From the NCBI GenBank assembly GCA_910579085.1, contig CAJTRU010000031.1, positions 23,239 through 44,040 of the forward strand: DNA of 20,802 nt, read 5' to 3'. The DNA comes from an uncultured Lachnospiraceae bacterium (lineage in GTDB: Bacteria > Bacillota > Clostridia > Lachnospirales > Lachnospiraceae). This document shows, in pieces, positions 7,059 to 14,223 of the stretch; position 1 is the first letter of the stretch, and every line of letters begins with the position of its first letter. Position numbers and translations under genes: made by a program. A model generated the notes under the pieces. It was not told the origin of the DNA. It did no database searches and was given only the letters and a program-made list of their open reading frames with translations.

Positions 7059-9860
7059 ATGGCAAAAGAGAAACCTATTGCATATAATATGCTGCTAAAT
7101 GGATTATTAAAAGTATCTTCATATATTTTTCCACTTGTAGCTTTTCCTTATGTGTCAAGAGTTCTGCTTCCAGAAGGAATAGGCAGGGTTTCTTTTGCAA
7201 CATCTTTTATTACTTATTTTTGTATGCTGGCACAGATAGGAATACCAACATATGGAGTACAGGAATGTGCTAAAGTGCGTGACAACAAAACTGAACTTAG
7301 CAGAACATTTCATGAATTGTTTTTTATAAATGTTCTTATGGCATTAGTTTCATATATTATTTTTATGATTTGTTTATTGCTGGTTCCGAAGCTACAGGAA
7401 GATAAAACATTATTTATGGCAATGGGTTTAATGATTGCCTTGAACGTTATAGGTGTAGAATGGTTATATCAGTCAACAGGACAGTATGCTTATATTACAA
7501 CAAGAGCATTATTTTTTAAAATAGTATCTATACCATTGTTGTTTGTTTTAGTACGTGGTAAGCCAGATTATGTTTTTTATGGGATATTAGTTGTTTTTTC
7601 ATCTAAGGCATCAAGTATACTTAATTTTGTACATGCAAGGAAAATTATAATTGTAAAGTGGTTAGGCAGTTATAATATAAAACGCCATATTAAACAGATA
7701 TTTGTCCTTTTTGCGGTTTCTTGTGCTACATTGGTGTATACTAACCTGGATACATTTATGCTTGGAATGATAAAAGGGGCAGAGGAAACAGGTTACTATG
7801 AGGCTGCGGTTAAAATTAAAGTACCTCTTGCTGACATAGTTACAGCAACAGGCATAGTTTTGCTTCCACAAATGTCATATTATCTTGAAAAGGGGATGAA
7901 AAGGGAGTTTATTAAGACATGCCAGAAAGCTATAAATGTAATGATATTAGCAGCATTGCCAGTTTCAGTTTACTTTTCTGTTTTTGCAAGGGAAAGTATT
8001 GGGCTTTTGTCAGGACCAGCTTATTCCAGAGCTGTTATTCCTATGCAGATTATTATGCCGGCTGTATTATTAATAGGACTTACTAATATAATTGGAATAC
8101 AAATGCTTGTGGCAATAGGCAAGGGAAAGGATACTCTATATTCAGTTATAACAGGTGCTCTAACTGATTTAATATTGAATATATTTTTTATTCCAATATA
8201 TGGGGCAGCAGGAGCAGCAGCAGGGACTCTTGCAGCAGAAGCTGTGGTTCTGCTTGTGCAGTATAATTATATAAAAAATATAGTAGCAAATTTATTTTCA
8301 GATTTTAACTGGAAATTATCAATACCAGCTTGTTTAACTGCTATTATTTTAACATTATGGGTTAAGCTTATAAACATTCCGTCAATATTTTCGCTTGCTG
8401 TTTCTTCTGTCATTTTTTTTGGAAGTTATGTTGGAATACTTCTGTGGAAGAAAGAGCCATTTGTTGTTGAAGTTACAGACAAAGTAACAAAGGCTTTAGA
8501 AAAGATAACGGACGGAAAATGCAAACATGATACAAGAAATAAACAAGAAATGAGGATTAATATGAAACAAAGAAGTTATTATTTTAAAAATATAGCAGAT
8601 AGTTTTATTAAGCATTATAGGATAATAATACCATTTGTGATTTTGTGCACATTAGGATTAGGTGTACTTGGATACCGTCAGACCCGCCAGATTAGAAGTC
8701 TGACATCTGCACAGCAGGAAGAGGTGGATTTATATAATGAGCAGCTTGCTGCCTACGATAAGCAGATAGAGGAAAGCCAGAGAAATATAGAAACAATCCA
8801 GCAAGAAATTAGTAAGTTGCAGAAATATATAGATGAATCTATATATATGAAATTAGAAGCTTTAGATTTACAATTAGCAACTGCTCAATATGCGGTAACA
8901 GACACATTAAATACTTCATATATTATTAGTTCTATGACAAATTACCTTGCTTATGGTAATATACAGGAAGTTCTCGAAAAAGAATATGGTACTGATGAAG
9001 CAGGCTATATAAGGGAGATTTTGTCATGGCCTGTTAATGGAAACTTATTAAATATAACTATAACACATTATGATAAAGAAAAAGGTAAGGAAATATTGGG
9101 AATAATCCAGAAGAGCCTTGAAAGTTATATTCCTGAAATAGTTAAAGTCCAGGGAAAATTTACCTTTAAGAAGCTGGAAACCAAGTACTACACTAAAAAG
9201 GATAATGATATAACAAATGCTCAGAATTCAAGAATGGATACATTAAAGAATTATAATATTTCACTTGCAGACTATAATACAAGGATTGCATCTAATAAGA
9301 ATTCAAAAGCAGATTATATTGAAAAAAACCAGCCTGAAGTTATGGAAGCCGCCGCACCAGGTAAAATGCTGGTTATTAAATATGCTGTTTTTGGTGTTAT
9401 TCTGGGTATTGTATTGCCATTTGCAATTATTTCATTGAGATATATACTTAGTAACAGGATACGTTCAGCTAGAGAGTTAATGAATGCAGAGATACCTGTA
9501 TTTCCATGTAGTAGTGGCGTAAATGGTGAAAAACCTGATGTATCACTTGGTATTACAGAATTACAGCTTCTTGTGCAAAAATATGGTGCAGATGGTTTTT
9601 TCCTTAACATTCTTTCTGGCAGTGATAAAGTAAAGAGTGTGGTTGGGGACATAACACAAACATTTAAAAAAAGCGGGCTTGTTGTAGAAACAGGGGTCAT
9701 TGCAAGTGAAGATGCAAGGTCTCTGGAACATATGGTTAAAACTAAGTATGTAGTAATAGTAATAAAAACTGGTGAGAATACTTATCCACAGCTTGCAAGC
9801 CAGATAGGGGTATGTCAGAAATTTGGGGTTTCAGTATGGGGTTGTATTGTAGTGGAGTAG
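7059..9860 (+). CDS. Wzx-type flippase joined in frame to a second Wzz-like protein
   Basis: One uninterrupted 933-codon frame. Residues 1 to ~501 form a full-length oligosaccharide flippase (MATE/MVF-like superfamily) that would move the lipid-linked unit across the membrane. They have many hydrophobic segments, the typical start FPLVAFPYVSRVLLPEGIG (24-42) and a basic tail. Residues 502-933 form a Wzz-like protein with a membrane segment (about 520-537), a Gln/Glu-rich coiled coil (about 549-592), a second membrane segment (772-794), and a kinase-like C-terminal domain ending GVSVWGCIVVE, close to the end of the preceding gene's product. The junction carries GAGGA five bases before an in-frame ATG at 8562, the usual layout of two separate genes. 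This may be a true fusion, a fusion with internal initiation, or a frameshift that removed the flippase stop. The site before the ATG at 7059 is poor: GGAAGG lies 16 bases away. Confidence 0.8.
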   Translation: MAKEKPIAYNMLLNGLLKVSSYIFPLVAFPYVSRVLLPEGIGRVSFATSFITYFCMLAQIGIPTYGVQECAKVRDNKTELSRTFHELFFINVLMALVSYIIFMICLLLVPKLQEDKTLFMAMGLMIALNVIGVEWLYQSTGQYAYITTRALFFKIVSIPLLFVLVRGKPDYVFYGILVVFSSKASSILNFVHARKIIIVKWLGSYNIKRHIKQIFVLFAVSCATLVYTNLDTFMLGMIKGAEETGYYEAAVKIKVPLADIVTATGIVLLPQMSYYLEKGMKREFIKTCQKAINVMILAALPVSVYFSVFARESIGLLSGPAYSRAVIPMQIIMPAVLLIGLTNIIGIQMLVAIGKGKDTLYSVITGALTDLILNIFFIPIYGAAGAAAGTLAAEAVVLLVQYNYIKNIVANLFSDFNWKLSIPACLTAIILTLWVKLINIPSIFSLAVSSVIFFGSYVGILLWKKEPFVVEVTDKVTKALEKITDGKCKHDTRNKQEMRINMKQRSYYFKNIADSFIKHYRIIIPFVILCTLGLGVLGYRQTRQIRSLTSAQQEEVDLYNEQLAAYDKQIEESQRNIETIQQEISKLQKYIDESIYMKLEALDLQLATAQYAVTDTLNTSYIISSMTNYLAYGNIQEVLEKEYGTDEAGYIREILSWPVNGNLLNITITHYDKEKGKEILGIIQKSLESYIPEIVKVQGKFTFKKLETKYYTKKDNDITNAQNSRMDTLKNYNISLADYNTRIASNKNSKADYIEKNQPEVMEAAAPGKMLVIKYAVFGVILGIVLPFAIISLRYILSNRIRSARELMNAEIPVFPCSSGVNGEKPDVSLGITELQLLVQKYGADGFFLNILSGSDKVKSVVGDITQTFKKSGLVVETGVIASEDARSLEHMVKTKYVVIVIKTGENTYPQLASQIGVCQKFGVSVWGCIVVE
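8552..8564 (+). promoter_or_regulatory. Internal ribosome-binding site and ATG inside the Wzx-Wzz ORF
   Basis: GAGGA (8552-8556), a five-base spacer and ATG (8562-8564) in the same frame as the long ORF. Translation from here would give a free 432-residue Wzz-like protein. A TGA at 8551-8553 in another frame overlaps the ribosome-binding site, as expected if the flippase once ended there. Confidence 0.6.
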
Positions 9861-9907
9861 GTTTTCATATGGTAGCAAAGTACTATCCAGAGGAGGGATA
9901 ATTATAT

Positions 9908-11149
9908 ATGAATTCCCTAATGACAAAGTATAATAACTGGACAAAAAATCCACATAATGGTGAAGATTTGTTTTTTTATGGATTTGTTTTATTTATTTTC
10001 AGAGGCATTATGGGTACAACAATGTTTCCTTATATTGGGATAATATTTAAAATTTCTTTTGGAATTGCTATTTTATTGTTAATAATGAAAATTATTTTAT
10101 TTGATAAATATACCTTTAAAATGTTAATAGCAGTTACAGGAATGTTTGTATGTAGTGCATTGGTATTTTTGTCAAGTGGTTATTTTACACCTTTTTTATG
10201 GGTTTTATTAATAGTAGCAGCAAAAGATGTGCCATTTAGGAAAATATTAAAAGTATATCTGTTAATGAATATAACTATAATGGGACTAGCATTTGTTGCA
10301 TCACTTTTAGGCGTAGTTGAAAATCTGGCTTATACTAACGATGAATGGGATGGTTACAGATATTCATTTGGATGTGTTTATACAACAGATTTTGCAGCAC
10401 ATGTATTTTTTATGCTTCTGGCAGCATTTTATTTATACCAGGAGAGGCTAAGATGGTATCATTATGCTGGAACGTGTGCTATTGCTATATTTATTTATTA
10501 TTTTTGTTTTGCGAAACTTGATACTATATGTATTATTTTAATAATTTTATTCTTTGGTGGTTATCATATATTACAATGGCAAAGCAAAAGGGAATGTATA
10601 GTAGTACCAGGTATAGAAAAAGACAGCCAGCAGATATTTGTATTTAAAAGAACAAAGGCATATTTAAAATGGAAAGGGCTTTGGATGAAGTTTGCGCTGA
10701 TTAGTATGCCAGCCCTTACAATACTTATGTATTTTTTATCTGACTCATACAAACAGGATAATGAATTTTTAGAAACTATTAATGAAACAATAACAGGAAG
10801 GCTTGCATTTGGAAAAAAAGGGCTGGAGGATTACGGAATTTCATTATTTGGGCAGGAAGTTCCTATGGTTGGTTTTGGAGGTTCAACAACTTTAGAAGAA
10901 GAATATTTTTTTATAGACAGTTCATATTTAAATATATTACTTAGATATGGTATTTTATTTTTAATAATGGTATTTATTATTTATGGTACAATATGCTATA
11001 AAAATAAAAAAGATACAATTCTTATGATGGCTATTGTTTTATTGGCAATAAGTTGTTTTATTGACCATCATATAATAGAAGAAGCGTATAATCCATTAAC
11101 ATATGCGCTTTTTGCAAAGACAGGGGATGTGATGTGGAGAAGCAGTTAA
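9908..11149 (+). CDS. Wzy-like polysaccharide polymerase (multi-pass membrane protein)
   Basis: Likely polymerises repeat units on the outer membrane face in the Wzx/Wzy pathway. The call rests on topology and context, not on a conserved motif, because Wzy proteins diverge strongly. The 413 residues have about ten hydrophobic segments, clusters such as ISFGIAILLLIMKIILF and IFIYYFCFAKLDTICIILIILFF, and a larger hydrophilic loop before the last membrane segments (about residues 265-340). That layout is typical of O-antigen polymerase/ligase-like proteins. AGGAGGG (9891-9897) lies ten bases before the ATG. It is the last gene of the polysaccharide operon, 47 bp after the flippase-Wzz ORF, and is followed by a strong terminator. 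An O-antigen ligase-type role is possible, but the neighbouring priming enzyme, flippase and Wzz-like proteins favour Wzy. Confidence 0.72.
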   Translation: MNSLMTKYNNWTKNPHNGEDLFFYGFVLFIFRGIMGTTMFPYIGIIFKISFGIAILLLIMKIILFDKYTFKMLIAVTGMFVCSALVFLSSGYFTPFLWVLLIVAAKDVPFRKILKVYLLMNITIMGLAFVASLLGVVENLAYTNDEWDGYRYSFGCVYTTDFAAHVFFMLLAAFYLYQERLRWYHYAGTCAIAIFIYYFCFAKLDTICIILIILFFGGYHILQWQSKRECIVVPGIEKDSQQIFVFKRTKAYLKWKGLWMKFALISMPALTILMYFLSDSYKQDNEFLETINETITGRLAFGKKGLEDYGISLFGQEVPMVGFGGSTTLEEEYFFIDSSYLNILLRYGILFLIMVFIIYGTICYKNKKDTILMMAIVLLAISCFIDHHIIEEAYNPLTYALFAKTGDVMWRSS

Positions 11150-11168
11150 ATTTAGGTGTTTTAAAAAC

Positions 11169-11196
11169 TATGGCATACATAAAAATGTATGCCATA
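11169..11196. terminator. Bidirectional rho-independent terminator
   Basis: A perfect 12-bp stem (TATGGCATACAT / ATGTATGCCATA) closes a four-base AAAA loop. On the + strand it is followed by an ATTTTTCT tract, and on the minus strand by a GTTTTTAAAA tract. It lies between the end of the polymerase gene (+) and the end of the LiaF-like gene (-), so it can stop both. Confidence 0.9.
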
Positions 11197-11214
11197 ATTT
11201 TTCTATAAAAAATC

Positions 11215-11925
11215 TTATATATAAAATATCCGTATTTCTCCAAATGTTGTCTCACCATTAATATATAAAGTTACATTACTTGTACCTGATATGGTTCCAT
11301 TTTCATTAACTGAACCAAATGTGCGCTGGAGGTTTTTCTGTATTTTCCATTCTTTGGGTATATAAAGCTGTGTTTCACCAAAGCTGTTTTCAATATTTAT
11401 ATATGCAGAATTTTCCTGTATAATTGCATTATCAAAGTGTATTACCATAGACCCGAAACTGTTGCTAAGCTGTGCTCCACGGAAATTGGCAGAATTTACA
11501 TGTTTTATAACAGACCCAAAGCTGTTTTTACAAAAGATATTTTCTCCATTATATTGTTCATTTGTTGAACCAGTTGAATTATTATAATTACTATTATTCC
11601 ATATATAAGGACGGTTTTTCTTGCCAAAAATCATTGTAAGCCCGATACTTCCAAATAATGCAGCAATAAGCAGGGGGAAAGGTGTAATGGCAGTAAGTCT
11701 TAAATGCCGTGAGTAAAGTATACATATACATGCTATAGAGAACAATATTTCAAAAAAATCCACACGGCGTAAGCCTTCAATTAACATTAAAACAAAGAAA
11801 ACTGTTATAAGCAGCTTAAAAATATTAATATGGGGAAAACAGATATACCTGTTTAGAATTATATATACAGCAGCAATAATAAAGAACAGTCCCCATAAGA
11901 TTTTTCCATTTCTATTTTTATTCAT
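11215..11925 (-). CDS. LiaF-like membrane protein with cell-wall-stress-response C-terminal domain
   Basis: The 236 residues begin with four closely spaced hydrophobic segments (about 8-27, 33-51, 57-71 and 80-101), matching the LiaF-type transmembrane domain, followed by a soluble beta-rich C-terminal domain resembling the LiaF/YvqF cell-wall-antibiotic response region. The C-terminal part repeats an aromatic-glycine turn five times: NSFGS at 134, NSFGS at 155, NSFGE at 180, TFGS at 202 and TFGE at 227. This suggests a regular beta-strand stack. Classical LiaF controls a LiaRS two-component system, but no kinase or regulator gene lies nearby, so it is an orphan here. It is divergent from the GGDEF gene, with a good sigma-A promoter upstream. 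The role in sensing envelope stress is inferred from family only. Confidence 0.75.
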   Translation of the reverse strand: MNKNRNGKILWGLFFIIAAVYIILNRYICFPHINIFKLLITVFFVLMLIEGLRRVDFFEILFSIACICILYSRHLRLTAITPFPLLIAALFGSIGLTMIFGKKNRPYIWNNSNYNNSTGSTNEQYNGENIFCKNSFGSVIKHVNSANFRGAQLSNSFGSMVIHFDNAIIQENSAYINIENSFGETQLYIPKEWKIQKNLQRTFGSVNENGTISGTSNVTLYINGETTFGEIRIFYI

Positions 11926-11977
11926 ATATACCTCATTTCTGTTTTGTATTATGTGTTATTGGAACTTAAACTATAAG

Positions 11978-12018
11978 TACAGTATAACAGGATTATACCA
12001 TAAATAGAGTATACTGTA
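11978..12018. promoter_or_regulatory. Candidate operator: 9-bp inverted repeat bracketing the LiaF-like promoter
   Basis: TACAGTATA (11978-11986) and TATACTGTA (12010-12018) are exact reverse complements 23 bp apart. They overlap the expected transcription start and the -35 of the minus-strand promoter. The position suits a repressor, but the binding protein is unknown. Confidence 0.45.
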
Positions 12019-12020
12019 AA
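11992..12020 (-). promoter_or_regulatory. Sigma-A promoter of the LiaF-like gene
   Basis: Read on the minus strand: TTTACA (12015-12020), a 17-bp spacer, TATAAT (11992-11997). The start would be near 11985, about 60 bases before the ATG. The -10 overlaps a GTATAA-N5-TTATAC inverted repeat (11982-11998). Confidence 0.75.
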
Positions 12021-12144
12021 AGAGGTATTGTATAATTATATTACTATTTTGTATGCTAATGTTTTCATGCCAGGCGTCTGGTGGATTTTTGTAGGTTAAA
12101 AACTGTAAAGATTAAAATAAATTAATGATAAACTGCTATAAATA

Positions 12145-12153
12145 TGATATTAT
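12145..12153 (+). promoter_or_regulatory. Possible extended -10 promoter of the GGDEF gene
   Basis: TG-A-TATTAT at 12145-12153 with no good -35 17 bp upstream. It would start transcription near 12160, 70 bases before the ATG. It is bracketed by an inverted pair AAACTGTA (12100-12107) and TACAGTTT (12172-12179). Confidence 0.35.
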
Positions 12154-12230
12154 AAGGCTGAAGGGAAAATATACAGTTTATTTTAATATATTGGGTTTTG
12201 GGCTAAAATGAAGAAAGACGGGGTATAGGT

Positions 12231-14165
12231 ATGGAAAAAGATTATCTTACAGGAGCGTTAAACAGGCATGGGCTGTATGAGTGGTATTCAAGTCTCCAGA
12301 AAGGAACTATTCTCCAGTTTATGTTTCTGGACTTGGATAACTTTAAAATAGTTAATGATACTTATGGGCATAGTACAGGTGATGAACTTTTGATTGCAGT
12401 TGCTAAAATACTTGAAACCTGTATGGAAGAGGCAACTTGTGTGCGCCTGTCAGGTGATGAGTTTGTGGTTGTTATAAAGGGAAGGACAAGAAGGCAGAAG
12501 GTAATTGATGCTGCTGAAATGATTAATAACAGGATACAGCAGAAAGAAGGATTTAGAAGTATTGATACAGATGTATCAGCAAGTATAGGGATTTTGCTTA
12601 ACCAGAATAGCAGGGAGTCCCTTAATGAGATTTTATTTAAGATTGATAGTGCTATGTACCAGGCGAAAAGCAATGGCAAATCATGTTATGTTGTATTTAA
12701 TGATATTGCAGATGAAGTGTATGATGAAGTACAGATGGAACAGCAGCAGGCAGATGCTTTAACAAATGGGGAGTTTGAAATATATTTTAAGCCAGTAATT
12801 AATTCCCAGACTTCAAAGTTAGTTTTGTCTGAAGCAAAAATTGTCTGGAATATGGCAGATGGAAAAAAGCGCGGGCAAGAGGATTTTTTAACACTATTTG
12901 AAAGAAATGGTTTTATCCGTGAATTGAATTTATGGGCTTTTGGTATAGTGTGCAGGGATATTGAAAAGTTCCATAACAGGGCAAATGCAAAGGGAAAGGC
13001 AGGGATAAGGCTTTCAAAGCTCCTTATCGTTGAAAAGAACCTTCCAGAGACTCTTGAGGCAGTGATGGAGGTGTATGGAATTGGAAAAGATGAGATATGT
13101 TTTGAAGTTGAGGAAAAAGTTTTTTCCAGAGGGAAGGAAAAGATTGTTGCTGGATTACAGAAGTTACAGGACAAAGGCTTTCAGATTGCAGTTATAAATG
13201 CGGGAGTTGATTTTTCGAGCCTTAAATACTGGGACAGGCTGCGCCTGGATTATATAATGTTTGATGAAGGCTATATTAACAATGCATTAAGGACAGAGAG
13301 AGGAAAACTTATTCTGAAAGCTTTATTTGCAATAGGAAATGACCTGAATATTAAAGTAGTTGCAGATGGAATATCCACTGAGGAAGATGTTATATTTCTT
13401 GCGGCCTGTGGCTGTACAATAATAAGTGGTGGGTTTTATGCAAATGCTTTGCCAAAGAGTGAGTATGAAGGATATGTAAAGGAAAAAATTATATATGGAA
13501 TACAAAAGACAGAATTCCGGTTTATTGACGGGTTTTCTTCATCAGATGGAAAATACAATTGTTCTGTAAAAGGGGATATACGTCTGGAAGATGGTATTTC
13601 AAAAGAGTGGGGCAGCATCTATTTTCCAGGTGGTGCTGCTATGAAAAATGTTATAATGCTTCCGCCAGCTATACTTGCGGAGTCATCATATACCATAGGC
13701 ATGTGGCTAAAACCTGGAGTTATTAATAGCTGGACGAGCGTACTTTATGCAAGGTATATGGGAGGGTTTATGTCTTATGTGCCATATGCTATTGGGGGCA
13801 ATAGTGTTTTCCGTATTAGTGAGGACTCCGACTTAAATGGATGGCATGATATACTTACAAGGCAAATTCCCCCAGAAAAATGGAGTTTTGTGTGCATGGC
13901 TTATAATGCGGGGGTTTCAAGGTGTTATATAAATGGAAGGAAATGCGGGTATAAGGCAAATATACCGCTGCTTCCAATGTGTAAACAGATTATTGCAGGA
14001 GGAGACCCGTTCCAGAGCTCATATAATGGATATTTATCAGCACTTGTATTTTATGATGGCGCATTGTCTGATACTGAAGTGCGTGACTGGTACCAGCAGT
14101 TTTTAAATGAGGATGGTTTTATGGGTGAGGAAGAAACATTCTGGAATGTGACAGGTTCTTCTTGA
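12231..14165 (+). CDS. Diguanylate cyclase with degenerate EAL domain and C-terminal LamG/ConA-like domain
   Basis: Predicted cytoplasmic c-di-GMP protein of 644 residues. The GGDEF domain (1 to ~158) starts directly at the N-terminus with DYLTGALNR; no sensor domain is present and an in-frame TAA lies just upstream. It keeps DLDNFKIVND, YGHSTGDELL and the active-site loop SGDEF (74-78). The RxxD inhibitory site is absent. An EAL-like domain (about 175-420) has lost catalytic residues: EAL is EAK (201-203), the DDFG position is INAG (322-325), the AEG position is ADG (378-380) and the final QG position is SG (399-400). It is probably a binding or regulatory domain. Residues ~445-625 look like a LamG/ConA-like jelly roll (SYTIGMWLKPG 486-496, EKWSFVCMAYN 549-559, CYINGRKCGY 565-574, YNGYLSALVFYDGALSDTEV 598-617). 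No signal peptide or membrane segment is seen. GGGGTATAGG precedes the ATG. Confidence 0.85.
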   Translation: MEKDYLTGALNRHGLYEWYSSLQKGTILQFMFLDLDNFKIVNDTYGHSTGDELLIAVAKILETCMEEATCVRLSGDEFVVVIKGRTRRQKVIDAAEMINNRIQQKEGFRSIDTDVSASIGILLNQNSRESLNEILFKIDSAMYQAKSNGKSCYVVFNDIADEVYDEVQMEQQQADALTNGEFEIYFKPVINSQTSKLVLSEAKIVWNMADGKKRGQEDFLTLFERNGFIRELNLWAFGIVCRDIEKFHNRANAKGKAGIRLSKLLIVEKNLPETLEAVMEVYGIGKDEICFEVEEKVFSRGKEKIVAGLQKLQDKGFQIAVINAGVDFSSLKYWDRLRLDYIMFDEGYINNALRTERGKLILKALFAIGNDLNIKVVADGISTEEDVIFLAACGCTIISGGFYANALPKSEYEGYVKEKIIYGIQKTEFRFIDGFSSSDGKYNCSVKGDIRLEDGISKEWGSIYFPGGAAMKNVIMLPPAILAESSYTIGMWLKPGVINSWTSVLYARYMGGFMSYVPYAIGGNSVFRISEDSDLNGWHDILTRQIPPEKWSFVCMAYNAGVSRCYINGRKCGYKANIPLLPMCKQIIAGGDPFQSSYNGYLSALVFYDGALSDTEVRDWYQQFLNEDGFMGEEETFWNVTGSS

Positions 14166-14176
14166 CAGTAGTCCAA

Positions 14177-14223
14177 GGAAGAAATTATATTTTTCTGCTG
14201 TATAAAAAGCTTCTTCCGTTTTT
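14177..14223 (+). terminator. Terminator of the GGDEF gene, inside the 3' end of the opposing gene
   Basis: GGAAGAA (14177-14183) pairs with TTCTTCC (14211-14217), with further T/A pairing possible in the 27-base loop, and GTTTTT follows (14218-14223). The element overlaps the last ~13 codons of the convergent minus-strand gene, which ends at 14185. Confidence 0.6.

Larger units (their letters stand above)
11926..12230. other. Divergent intergenic region, LiaF-like / GGDEF gene
   Basis: A 305-bp non-coding stretch with the minus-strand promoter at 11992-12020, a possible plus-strand extended -10 at 12145-12153, and four TACAGT/ACTGTA half-sites (11978, 12013, 12102, 12172). A weak CCAG-GCGT-CTGG hairpin followed by TTTTT lies at about 12070-12092. 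No c-di-GMP riboswitch consensus was recognised. Confidence 0.6.

Noticed and set aside
11926..12230. c-di-GMP riboswitch upstream of the GGDEF gene
   Set aside because: I looked for GEMM-type conserved cores and saw none; only a weak CCAG/CTGG hairpin with a TTTTT run is present.
12686..13174. 162-residue minus-strand ORF inside the GGDEF gene
   Set aside because: Antisense to a coherent EAL-like domain, with low-complexity composition and no start signal.
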